A stretch of 64,000 bases of DNA from Phoebastria nigripes (lineage: Eukaryota > Chordata > Aves > Procellariiformes > Diomedeidae): the NCBI GenBank assembly GCA_035582835.1, contig JAYKAV010000011.1, positions 1-64,000 on the forward strand, in the 5' to 3' direction. Positions 11,901 through 25,943 of this stretch are shown one piece after another. The stretch's first letter is position 1, and each line of letters begins with the position of its first letter. The position numbers and the translations under genes were made by a program. The notes beneath the pieces were generated by a model. That model saw only the letters and a program-made list of their open reading frames with translations, searched no databases and was not told where the DNA came from.

Positions 11901-14900
11901 TCTCCCCAGTTTTTTTCCTTCCAAATTTGGTTTGTGTTTTTTTTTTTTCCTCTCCACATGCTTATGTCAAAGTTTCTTTCAGCTGCTGACATAATGCTAC
12001 TGCAAATTGAAGAACTTGATAACATGTAAACGTTTCTGCTTACAAGACAGAACAGCTGCTGCTTTGTTAGTGTAAAAACATGCAGGAAGGGTAAGTCGAT
12101 TTGCACTCAACTTCTAGCACATGAACTACCATAGCTATGGATTGATTTAAGGTGGTGTATACTGGCCTCTACTGGCACGTGAACGCACACATTTTTCACT
12201 ACTCAACAACTACATGCAGTGCAAATAATTTTTGTTGCAGTAAGATGCAAAAAGAGTAAGTCTTAATGGCTACAGTGCAGTATCAAACATCAAGAAAACA
12301 CAATTTAGCCTGAAGACAGTAAAGCTCAATTTTAAAATGCCAGCTTAGTCTATTTAACTTCACTACTTATTTGGCAATTTGTACAGGATGCAAAATACTT
12401 GTACTGCAATCTNACATACAGTACTATTTAATCAACACTTCTAGCCAGATGCCCCAGCAAAATTTTGCACATACCTCTAGCTCTAACCAAGGATAGTGAC
12501 CGCATTTCAAGAAAAATCGTACCTAAAAGCTTCTAAACTCAGCCTCTAGTAATAGGACTCAATGCCATTACTCTAGGAAAGATACTAACAGCATTACTAA
12601 TAGAGAGCTATTCAGACTCCTGCCCGAGTGATTTCTGGGGATAGAAAACATCAGCTACCCTGAGTTTTTTCTTCACAAGTTTTCATTTTATTATTTTTTA
12701 AAGAACCATTTCACATTATTCCGCATATGTTCATTAGCATCATTCCTCCTCTCAAAGTCCTTCAACAATTTAAGATTTCCTTAAAACAANTCTGATCTTT
12801 NAATTCCTAAGAAAAANTTANCAATGTCAACAAAATACTAGCAAGAGATACCAGTTTGCAGTCCAGGTTAAAACCTCTTCTGTGTATCCACGAGATAAAC
12901 AAAAGAGGAAATGAAGACAATTTCTCTCACATATCTCCTCCAAAGTGCTTTGAGGTAATGGTTACGATCAGAATAGGGAGACGCAGAAAATCCAGCAACT
13001 AGACCTATTCAGTTTCTAGCTTCTCACCGCTGTCAGGAGGTGAAGAATATCATTGCAGAGAAGCTTTAGTAAAAGAGACACCTGTTCCTTAACAACTGCT
13101 GCCAAATTATAACTATCAGTCAACTGTAATCTCTGCCACATTTGAGCTAGTAACCTACCTATGAAACTCCCATCACTGCTAATCCCTTGAATCATCCAAT
13201 CCATCTAATGATAGACAGGTGGAGTGGAACTCCTCCTGATTCTTCTAGACAACCTACTTCTCCATTACGGACATGTAAAGCAGTTACCTGGAAAATGAAC
13301 GCCTACGCCCCTTTTGAATCTTTTTATATTCCATCAATTCCTTAGCAAAATCATTTGTAAACTCATCACGTTTGGACTTTTTCTTTTCCCTGTTAAAATA
13401 AGTTTGACCTTTATTACAATTATAGTTGGACCTTTATTACAAAAAGACATCAAGAAACAAAACATGGCCAATATGAGAAAATGTATACTGCATGCAAATG
13501 CAAAAGGTGACCATCCTATTTAAGCAAAAACAGTTTAGAATTCCTACAAGTTTGAGGCAAGTTTTAGAATTACATTTGTCTTGTTTTAGTTACGCATGTT
13601 TACCATCTGCAACGAAAAAGTATATTGGAAAAAACACTATGTCATTTTTGCTTACGTCAGATGCAGTCCGATATGCTATCGAAATATAAAAATGAAAACC
13701 AACGCAACTTCATTGAGCCAAATACTTACTCCTCTTTAAGTCTCTGTTGTTCTCTGTATGACTCCTCCCTAGATAAAGGAGGCGCTTGTGTCGTTGGGAT
13801 GGTATTTGAATGAGCCGTTGGTACTGCTGTTGGTACCCAAGCTGATGACATGTTTGCAGGAGCTGGGGGATATCCTGGAGAGGGAACAGTGTACCCAGCA
13901 GAGGGAGGCTGACCAGATGGAAACTGAGAAAACTGTGGTGGTGGCACCCCTGGTGGAAGAGGAAGTGCATGGGGTGGAGGAGGATACAAGGGAGGCGGAG
14001 GCACAGGCACAAAGACTGGTGTTGATGCTGGTAGTGTTGGGGCCTGAGCCCTTTGGGTACGTTCACTATGTGGGCGTCCTCGATTTGAACTTCTAAAGAA
14101 ACCCCAAAACATGTGTCACTGTTTGTTACACTCTGCCCTGATTTTAAAGAGGAAAGCGAATGAAGCCAGGGCATGGTGGCGAGCACTTCTTGTGCTCAAC
14201 TTAAGCACCTTTCTCCCTGCTTTCTCTTCATTTGAGACTACGCTCATTTCTTGATCCTCATACTTGCCTTCCGCATCCTCAGCCCTCAGCAGTTCCCTCA
14301 GCCTTCTCTCCTTATACTCAGCTTTGCGACTGTGGATGGAGGCTGCCCATGCTTAAAAGAGACTCCCAACTCCCATGTGCCAAGTGCCCACCGCTCCTCT
14401 GCCACTCCTTGATACACTTAATACTTCACACTTCCAATCTTCAAAGTACTGCACAGATATTAACTAATCTCCTGTCAAACTGCTTTTAACTTCTTCCACA
14501 TACGCTTCCTATGTTGTTGCCTCATGATCATGTATTTGGCCTGGTCCTGTCCCTGAATTGTTATTTTCTTGCTTACTGAATTGGAGATTTTAGACAATCT
14601 GTGGGATGGATCCTGGTTTTTCTTTTGATTTATCTTTAAGATTTTATAAACACAATGCACCCTTACAATCTATCTATAACAAATATATATCAAAAGGAAG
14701 GACTAGCTTGACACTGCAGTAATAGATAANACAGACTCCTCTCTCTCCAACTGAGAGAAAGCAGCTTGGCTATTTGAGATGACTACANTGAAGAAATTCA
14801 AAATTGTCATAAAATAACAGCGTTTACTTTTCCAATAATTTGCTCAAACAGTATCAACTAAGTTGTTAAAAAAAGAATGTTGGAGGCTGATTTCTATTGG

Positions 14901-17900
14901 GAAATCAATTTCTTCAGCCCTGTTCAGCCAGTAATCAAAAGGGTGGCTTTCCACCTGATCTTTGATTTTTATATGTACTTATGGTTTCCTCAAAAAGTGT
15001 TCATTTTTCAGAGTCCTCTTTTCAATCATGTACTGGAGTTTTATTTTAAATAATCTTACTGCAACCACAGATGCCCTTTGTTAAAGCCAATTCAAATTAA
15101 GCCATTTCAAAATTCATTACCACTCGTATTCTCCACAACTATCTGTGCATACTTATTTCATCATAAATCAGCTGTTGTATAAGTTATATGTAACAGCCTC
15201 ATTTAAGCGGTTACAAGTAGTAATCTATTGCATTTCTGTAGAATACTTACAGTTCCCNGCCTGGTCTGCCACCTGCTGAGCAAATCGTACTGGCTCTCAT
15301 TGGATGACCTTTTGGAGCGGGGAGAGGAAGAAGAAAAAGATCCCATTCAGTTTCTCTGAAGATAATTTTTAAAAAGAAATTCTAAAGTTATAGCTACTTA
15401 CCAGTTGTGGGTATTGATTGTCCTTGGGGGCGCAGAAGACCTGGTAATGCTGGTTGTTTTTGTACAAGAACCTGATAGCCCTTGTGAATAAATGCAAACA
15501 GTTGGAAAATAAGCTCTACTGAAATACAAGAATCACTGCGTATGTTGAAATAAAATTTACCTTCTTTTCCAACAAACTGCTGATTGNCAGAGAGGAAGAT
15601 TTAGAAAGTTCGGCGGCAGTCACCAGAGCAGCAGTAGGTATAACAGTATCAGCATCGCTACAAAAAACCCAAATTTTTATTATTCAAACAGTGTTTTGAA
15701 GTGCTACTTGAAATACAAAGTCCAAGGTGAGAAAAGGCTGGCTACTGTAAATGGAAAAAGCAAAGTTAAAAAATAATCTTCACCAGATTTACAAATGTGA
15801 AGTTGGCTGATTCCAAATGAAGCACTGACGGGAAGTCTATTTGGACTACTGGCATTTAAAGAGAAAACTCACTGGAAAAATATTATATTAAGCTAGCTGC
15901 ACATGAAAGGATTAGAGTACGTATAACCCACACACTGAATCTCAGTTTTGGAAGATGCAAGAACTGAAATTCTATTAGGAAGTGTTTATGTGCTACATCA
16001 GAGGCTGCGTTAGAGGTTCTTTTGAATTGTGATCTTCTATATTCAACGGTACAGCTGAGCCTGACAGTCTTCTGGACAGAGTGACTATTTGCATTCAAGG
16101 CATAAAGTTGAAAGGATGTAAGCCCTAAACAATAGTACAGATTTTTCATGTATTCTTGTATGATTTCACTGGGCTGCAAACTTAGACTGCCATGTTTGTA
16201 AATACTTCAAATCTACAGGGTTTCAATGTTTATTATCCAAATCTGTATGCCTCACTGACTACACTGTGTATTACTGAGGATGACTCTCACTTACCATAAT
16301 ATTGATGATAGAAATACTGTAGAAAAAAGGAATGTGAGAACACCTGGTCAATTTTACCTCAATTGTGCTTTTACACTTTTCATGAAAAGATTATTTCCTC
16401 AGTACTAAAGAGAAATTAACGCACTCAAGAAGGTTTGACACAACTAAATGGTTGCTTTAGTAATTGCTAGCCACTTAAAATCAAAGGGCTCCTGGGGAAA
16501 AAAAAGTTCCTCTTTCAGGGTAAACCTGTACTGAATGACTGATCAGGGAACCAAACAAGAAATACTTCTGAGACAATTCTTGCATGAGGCACACTTCCAG
16601 CTTATCAAAGTGTCCTCATTCAAAGTAAAAAGAAAAAAAACAGAATTTCCACAATTATCTGGAACTGTCACTAATGATATATAAATCGCCAGCGGACGAG
16701 CTCAAGAACAAGAATCCAACTTCAGTATTTTGGTGTCTTTTATATTCATGTTGATCTACAGATTTACTTACCGAAAAGGTCCATCTGGCTTCTCAGCACG
16801 GAGAGATAGGGACACTGCTGGAGGGAGATCAGAGACAACAACAGAAGATGGATTTACTGGCAGCCCAGCTGCCACAGATGACTGACCAGGGGCCAACGAT
16901 GACAAAGCAGCAGCAGAATGAGAAGCCAGAGAAGCTAATGGTATCATTAGTGGATCCTGCTGNCTGGAAATTGTTGGCCGGAGTAGAGGCTGCAGGTTGC
17001 GTGTTATTGTTTGCCTCATTAGCGGTGGTGGAGGTGGTGGTGGTGGCAGCCGCTGCTGCTGGTGCTGCTGAACCTGCTTACGGAGCCTTTTTGTGTAGCC
17101 AGTTCCATTTTTGAAGTTGTTCACAGCCTAGAGGCAGAAAAACATTTACAAAAAGGTAATACGAAACTTCAGTAGATATACAAACAAAAGCCTCCACAGA
17201 GTAAAATTACTTGTGTATTCCTGTAAATGCTATCAATCCTAAAATAAATCAACATACAGATATATGAACACATCACATTAAACACTGATATTAATGATTG
17301 GTAACTCAAAGTATCTGTATTTAAAGTACTTCAGTGTTAGCACCGAACTTGAAAGTGAGGCAATCATGTTAAACAAAAGTGTGACCTGAATTTGCCAGAT
17401 TGTCTCTAAAGAGTTGTCAGCTTCTGTAACAACAGATCATGTATTTGAAAAGTCGATTTAGCCTTATTCAATTTAGCCTTGCTTAAGGAGATGTAAATTA
17501 ATATTTTCTTCCCTTTCAGCTTTTTACAGATAGACTTTTCTTACAGTTTATGTAAAAGTCATCGTGTTACCTGGCGTAGGAACCTGTTGGCAATTAAAGC
17601 ATCAGGAGAAACACCTGTCTGATGACATGTTGGGCATGTATGTTCCTCAGATTCCAGTAATGCTGTTCTAATACCTGTGAATAATTAGAATCACCAAAAT
17701 AGTTTTTAGCCAAACTAAGGAAATTTTGGGGGTTCTAATCAATTATAAAAACACATATATGGTTAATGGGTGAATACGGTCTTGAATGGAGAGCATGAAG
17801 CTCTAAATGTTCAATAGTGTAAAAAATTTCTAGTATGCAGCAAATAACTATACAGTTTTGATATTTCACTATTGTAACATTTGAAGATGTAGAGTAGGCT

Positions 17901-20900
17901 GTGTCTTGATGTTTTGACTAGTCTTTTTTCCGCTATCTAGTACAGTGAGAAGTCACCAACCTCAAGGTTAATGAATAAAACACATCTCAAAAAACCATTA
18001 GTAGGTTTGAGTTCTGAAGGTTTTAACCAACTCTCCTGTGGAGAAGAATGTGGATTAAATGTCTAACTCTCTGTTTGTTGCAGACCACAGTAAGTCACCA
18101 GAGTTGGCTATATAATTTTGTATGAGAGAAAGGGCTGTGGAAAAACTAAATGCATTCAGTATCCAACACTGTAATCACCTGCATAATTATGCACTCTTCT
18201 CATACTTGTCCTTCCGCATGTAAAGAGGATTTAACTAGATACATAAAAAGGGAAAAAACCTTTCTGCCTTTTTTTTTTCCTTTATACGAGAAGAGTCCTT
18301 TCTTATTCAGGGTATACTTAAGTATTAAATAGAAGTGGTAACAAAGTAATTTCATTATCTCCTATTTCTGCTTTCAGAAGATCAGATGTGATGTTTTGAA
18401 TTAACAGACATGGGAGTAACACTTACATTCGTCACAATAACTGTTTCTACAGCAGGGAATAACAACTGCATCAGTCATTATATCTTTACAAATGAGACAT
18501 AACAACTCATCTGGAATAGGATCATCTGAGGAGGAGGAAGAGGAGGAGGGATCCTCTGGTAAAAAGGGAGGCTTCTCCTTCTTGCCTCTAGCATAAGCTT
18601 CCCTGGAGGGGGGGTGGGGAAGGAAAAAGAAAAAAGTTAAAGATGGGTAAAGGAAAACTTTTCCAAGCTTTGGATTTTATCAAAGGAAGATAATAGATGG
18701 CATTCTTCTCACCCCACGTTAGCCTTCTAAAACGTAGGCATTTTGTTTAAACTACTTTTCTATAGCCACAACACCAGAAGAGGGCGGGGGGAACAATTTT
18801 TCTTCTGCAGAACTCTCCCATTCATTGGACCGACTGAGAAATGAGCTCAGACTAGAAAAATAATTTTTTGACAGCTAGAAATCAGGTGAAATGAATCCCA
18901 CCTCTCCTTTGCCAGAGGGTAAACGTAAATTGCAGGCTCAGGATGAAGTTAGTCTCCAAGTAATTACATTTTATAAGTGGAAGAAGTCTATGTTACAGCT
19001 TCTACAAAAGGAGATCCACGACAGAAAAATGGAAGTGCTACCAAGTGCATTTTAAAACAGCCACTCTTGTCAGCACACAGCAGTATTTTCTTAGTTTATA
19101 GCAACAGGAAAACTTCAGTCTGTTTCACACATGGGATTTGATAAAAGTCAGAGGGGGAGGAATTCTCAGTCCAACAGCTATTTGTTAAATTTTGCAAGAA
19201 GCCTTTGAAACATAAACCAGAAGCAAAACGAGCTTTCAAAGAGAACGACTCCAAGTGTAAACACTACTGAAATGTTTTGCAGAAATACAGATTCTTAGTG
19301 TACCACAAGTTTAACCAACTTCTGGGGGCACGAACGGTAGGACCACCCTATTTTAATATGAGAAAGTATCACAGATTTTAAGGTTAAGACACAATGACAA
19401 TGCCTCCTCCCCCATAATTACAGATGCTGGCCAACTTGGTTGCATTGCCACCCAGACATTTACGGATGGTTTCTCTCACTCACTTTTTGGTCAGTCCAAG
19501 TAATTCCATACTTACGCATTAATAGTTGGTATTGCATATTTCCCAGTGTTTGTCAGCATAGCACCCTTTGTATTGGGATCTTTCACCTCCATCAGGAAAC
19601 TCCTTGGAATTCCTGTGCTCTTTTTAATTCTGGGAACAGACTCAANATTTTTGTCCTGTTAAGAAAAGAAATGCAGACNTATNTCATCTTAAGACCCNCA
19701 CTTAAAATGACATTTCAATGATTATTTTAAGCAGCAAAAGCCTTTAATCCTCTCCTTTTACCTAGCGTAAGGGATGCTCAACTAAAATACTTATTTTCCT
19801 AAATGAATATAGCCAGGATGTTCCAAAGGCTTGAGCAGTGTTTTGAGCTCAATCGACATTCTTTGACTTAACTTCAGGTTCCTTAAGGGTGAAATATCCC
19901 TTAGCTCACCATCCACTCAGAGAAGAGACACAAACCCACTCCTCCTCCAAAGCGCAGTTCAGAGTGAGAGCTTAATTCACTGCTCTGAATCAGTCCCTGG
20001 GGAAACTTATATTCACCATCTATCTATGAAGGTTGAATTCATACCTCATGCATACACATTCAGTGACTAACGTTAAATGGCATGAATAGTCAACCAGAGG
20101 CTTGTGTAATTAAAACACGCAAATATTCAATAGATGGGGTCAAGAGAAACATCTTGGTTTTATACGAAATACTAAAAACTGTGAACTGTCATTAAAAAGA
20201 GTTAAAACCAGAAAAATTTCCAGTAATATTGAAATATATAAAAATATGTATGAAAGTTCACAGAGAAAGATCTATGGACATATTTAATGTCTATGACCTA
20301 GAAAAAAGAAAATTTTACATTTATAATTCCAGGTTTCCCTTGAATTTTGAAGGGCTTTGCAGCATTGCCATATAACCTCTGTATTTCACCCCAAGAGGAA
20401 CAATTCTTAATATGAGTATTCATGTATTTGTTACATAACTGCCAAGGTAAAAAAATTAAAAACTACGTAACACCAGAAGCCCCCCACAATCTTACCCCAT
20501 TTGTTGGGCAGTTCTTTATATAGTGACCAGGTTTTCTGCAACGAAAGCAAGTATATGATGGTGGAAGTGGACCCAAGAGTTTCTTCATGTAACTAGAAAT
20601 TTTTTTGGAAAAAAAGAAGAAGGTATGCATGTCTCTCTCTTGTTAAAACAAACATCTCTACAATTTTTCCATGATCTTCAAAGAACAGATTTGACATTAT
20701 CAACACTTACGTGATTGGATCATATTCCTGGCAAGACTGTATCATCATAGCTTTTATTTTATCTTCTTCAGAAGCATTAGCTTCAGCCAGATTGGCAGTC
20801 TGTTCAACAGGTAATTATTTGACACACACGTTAGAAACAGATTTAAGCCCGCAACCAAAGATAACACCACTCACCCAATCCTGTAAAGAGCAGCACAACG

Positions 20901-23900
20901 CTAGCTGAGGTTGCATGAAAACAGCTGCTTTTATAAAATACAGTTGTCCTGCAGGTGTTCTGGGGAGTACTTATGCCATTACCTAGTGTCTATGTGCCTG
21001 TTAACCTACTTGAAAAGAGCATTCTTGGGCACTCAAAAACCTTATGCTCTGTTTGTACCTTACATAAAGACTTGTGTAACCAATCCAATTTTCTTCCAAG
21101 TGGACTGAAGCTATGTGTAGAAAAAAGGATACTATCCAGTATTTTTAACCTGATTTTTAAGCTCCAGACTATTTGAAGGAGAAGATATCCACTGTACATT
21201 TAATTGAGAAAGATGTATGNAAGTATCATTATTTACATTTTGCAGCATTAAAAGGACACACAACTTAAGAGTCGGGGAAGTTGTTTCTGCTTGCTGAAAT
21301 TCAGCTTCAGAGACAGAAGCATTAAAAGGAGTCAAGCTTTTTATAATCCCTCAGCAAGACAAAACATTCTTTTCAGTAGAAATTTGACCATCATGTGCTG
21401 TAGGCAGTCCAAACTGCATGTTCCCCCACTACTAACTTCTTCATATTAAGTGATTTAACTACAGTAAGCAAAACCTGAAGTTTTTTTCCAGTTGACTGTG
21501 TCCTTTTAACATACAAATTGTGGTATAAACCTTATGCAGAACTAGATCTTCAAATTATTGAAGCCAGCTGATTTTTTTTAAGTGGTATTTGTTCCAATGT
21601 TTTTCTTACACACTAGTCCAGATACAAGCAGGGTCTAAGGGAACGACTGTAAATGATTTGGACCTTCAAGCACCTATCATTCAGATCAACCACTCATGTT
21701 TTTGTTTTTAGATGCATTCATTCACAAAAGCAACCAACTAGTTTCAACATTCTATTAAATGGTTGTTTCATCTACACAGTTTTTTCTCAACTGTAACATA
21801 ATCCAGATTGACACCTATGAAATAATTTCCATTAACATTTACAGAAAACTTTACAGATACTCGACTAATTTGTTTGAACCCAAACGATTTACAAAATGCA
21901 TACAAAACATTACTAGGAATAGACCAAAATTCAAATATCACATTTCATACCTAGTAATAATAAAACAGAAAACCGTTAACTCATTGCCTCCATGCTAAGC
22001 CAGTCTGCACTGAAGAGGTTAGAGTAAGGAACAGTTTTGAGCTGCTTTATGTTATGTTCCTGTATTTTTCTGAAATACTTACATTTTCTCAAAAGCTTAA
22101 ATGTGTACACCACTTGGACAGTTTTTCACATCTTAGAGTAAAACTTGACATGAGTTTACAGAACCAAGGACACGTTTAGGGACAGCACTCATGGAGACCA
22201 ATTTCTTTTGGTGGCTACCTTCCAAGCTAATTTTTTTTTTTTTTTGCCAAATGTACACAATTTAATTTCTGCAGTGAGAGAAGGAAGAAGTTACCAGTGG
22301 GAAGAGATTTCTCTTTCTGGGGAACGAAATCTCCTTCATTTTCAGGAGAATTTCTGGGAAATGAAATCTCCTTTATTTTCAGGAGAAAGAACTAGCTCCT
22401 CTGCATTAGGCCCTGCCTTCTCTAATCTTTGTAACTCTAAACACTAGAAATTTAATTGGCTAGCACTACGCCTTTTCACAAAGTGCAATCACTAGTGCTT
22501 TCCCAGATGAAGTTACACATTGTTGAGCAAAAAATGCAAGCAGTTCCATAGCAAGACATGGCATTACAACAGTTTCAGAAGGTCACATCTGCTAATATGC
22601 CACACATACACATTGGTATATTCCTATAAACAATTAGGTACATTTACACAATTTACACAGTCTGCAATCAAACAAATTAGATCTTGTGGTCCACTGTATA
22701 TATACTACAATTTATGAAATTGTGCAGCATTCAAAGAATGGATCTATAACTACAATGACTAGAAATTCAAAAATAGCCATGCAATTGTCCATGTTCCAGA
22801 AACGCCTCTAATTTGGCTGTTGCAAACCCCCCTGAAATGTCCATAACTTACAGCCAATTAAATTCTTCTGTGAAAATTGCGTTAGTTTCCAACGCAAAAT
22901 TAACGAAACGTATGAAAAATGGTAAACAGCTGCTGAAGCGCTGCTTCTTTGTGTCTTGAAGATGAGTAATACTGCAACATTACGTTGGGGCTGATAAGGT
23001 ACTCCCCTTCTATCTTCCCAAACTGGCAACTACTCTTTACAGGATAGTATCAAAATATACACACATTTTAAAGTTAAAATTAATACTTTTTAAATTATTA
23101 AAAATTAAATTAAAGCTTTGTTCACATTACAACAGTTATCCAGCTATCGATCACAGTATAAGATTTAAAAATACGAAGCAAACATTTTTTTTTTTTTTAA
23201 GTATTTGACAAGAATATATATATACCTTAGTAAGCTGGGCCAGAGAAATAGATGCAGAAGAGTCACCAATCTGTTCACAAAAGATTAAGCACATATTCAA
23301 GTTCTACAATCAAAACAGCAATAGTTAACCTCTACTGTAGTCTGAAAGTCTGCATTATATCCTCTGAGTGTCACTGGAAGAGGCATTTCCAACCTAGTGT
23401 AATTTGTATTTGTTCAAGACAAAGTCCAAACCTATGACCTTAAGAGTGCCTATGTGGTTAATGAGAAGAAACTAAACTAACCAAACCTGCTTGAGATCAA
23501 CTTATTGCTCCAGAATATCTCAGAGAGGGACCCTTGTCAAATGCTCACAACTGCTTAAAAGTCGAAGGGGTAAGGAAGCTGTCAATTTTCAGCTAAAAAG
23601 GATTTTAAAAAATATTTAATTTTATTTGAGAAGGAAGCATCACTACAGGAAACTTATTTTCAGTGTAGTTTGTAAATTAATCAGTTAATGTCTCATCATT
23701 TATAAATGCACATGGTTATGCTTTTATGAACACAGTAGTTGCCTGTCGAAACAAAGCACGGGCGTATCAGCCCTGAAACATGAACTCTGTCCCTCCTGTC
23801 AATAAGTTTAAAAAAGCCAACCTCACCATACCCCACAAAACCCAAATAAAAACTCCAATCCAAAACATCAGCCATAAAAGTAACCCACCACTTTGTCTAG

Positions 23901-25912
23901 AAAAAAATAAACTGCTCAAATTATTGAAATAAAGGTGTTTACCATGAGAGAGTAGCCTATAAAAACTGAGAAGACTGGTTTCTTCTATTTTATTAGGCCA
24001 CAGGCCATACTATCCAAGTTAGTTTGGGAAGTATGAGAATTTAATATTATTCTCCTTGCTATCAGACCAAAACCAATTTTTAATGATGATGAAAACATGG
24101 GTTCAGAGCACAATCCAGTAATTTTTCTCTCCATTGCAACCACACTCCTCCCTCCCAGCTACCTACTGGAATAGCTTGCAGGAATGAAGTCCTCAGGTCA
24201 CTAGTTAATAATGTTTATTGAGAACTAATAGTGAAGTGCAGTTTTTCCACAAGTAAAAAGGGTAACTCTTATCTTGATTCTTTTCCAGTCTATTGAATTA
24301 TATTATGCCACAAGTAGCAGTTAAGCTGACACTAGGAAAACAGAAAGACACTTGAATCACTGCTTATTATGTCTTCAGTTGTTCAAAAACGTGGAATAAA
24401 ATTTCACAATGATGTAAACTGAACAGCTCTCCTCAAGAGGTCACTAAATTGAGAGAGATTAAAACCCTTCCTTGGAAAAAGCTCTTGTCCTTTGTTACCT
24501 AATGTAGCGGAAGAATTCAAGGGAGCAGTTTTAGCAGACTCTGGGGAAAAAAGACCTACATGCAGAAGATGATTCCTCACTCCAGTTAATCATTCCTTCT
24601 CTATATGTTTAGGAAAGCAGATCCAACATTACTGTATTACGAACTCAAAAGTTCCTGAAAATGTGCCCTTGGAGAGGAACATCCAGATCTGGAAAAAGAG
24701 ACCTTCTTTCCATTGCAAGTCTTACCAGAAGATTCAACTTTCCTTCTTTTCAGAACATTTTATACCTAGTTCTGTTAAAAAGGAAGTCTGATCAAGTCTT
24801 TTGCAGCTTCATGCTCCATATGCCACTCTTTTTTACATGTAGAAAAACAGGCCTATGTTCTCTCATGGCAGGCACAACCACTATCATTTAGTGGGTTCTC
24901 AGAAGCAAACAAGAAATTAGGAAAGCTCGCTATTGGAGTCTAGCATTAAACAGTCTAGTACTGACCAGTAACTGAAACATAATAGTTAATAAACTATTAA
25001 TTAGTTCCTGTATTTTTTTAGGAAGCAGTTATTACATGGCCTGCAGGCAACAGTCTAATTTCTTAAAGGAGGTGAAGGCACTCCTTTCTACTACACAGTT
25101 ATCAAAAGCAGCAAATAGATAATTAATGTACTATTTGGTACGTTTGCCCAACGGCCATCTTCCAATGATCCTACATTCTTGTGTCTTTTTTTTTGCCTTT
25201 GAATTTCTACTCAAGTATTTCCTACCAGTCCCTCCAATCAGTCAAGCAGAAACAACATCTCCATGAAACTTGTATACAACCCTAAGATAATACTGCAGAA
25301 GAATTAAAAAAAACAACCCCAAACCAAAAAATAAACCCAAAAACCCAGCATCGACAGCCAATGTATTAACTCCCATTTCAAACAGAAGACTAAACAGAAA
25401 CTAACACAAAGCAAGTGGGAAAGGGGACAGAAAAGAGGAGGAAAAGGCTAATCTCACTCCTGGAGTGCTACATTTAAATTACAGTGGTTTCCTAAAACCT
25501 GAGAGCTTGGCTAAACTAAAAATTCAGCCAGGAAGGATCACAGTTGTGCCTGATGGTGCTAAAACAACGGGCATGACTCTCTGCATTTCTGCAGCCTCTA
25601 AGGACAAATACCAATGAGAGACCCTTGCAGTTACTGAAATAGTAATACTAAACCAAAAAGGATCCACTTTCTTGATTTGGCTGTAGTAACAGTAGGACAG
25701 CAGCACAAATTTGGAAGTGTAGAATGACAGCTAGACAATGAAGAAATATTAAAAAGTATAAGCTTTTGTGCATCCTTTTTACAAAAATCCTAACTAATTG
25801 TAATTTTGCTGCTTTACTGTTCAACAACAATTGGCAAGCTTCCCAGTGATTTATTCCTACCACACTAAGATCCAGGTTCTGCTTTGAAATACATACAGAA
25901 ATATGTGTATTT

Positions 25913-25943
<31 letters not shown>

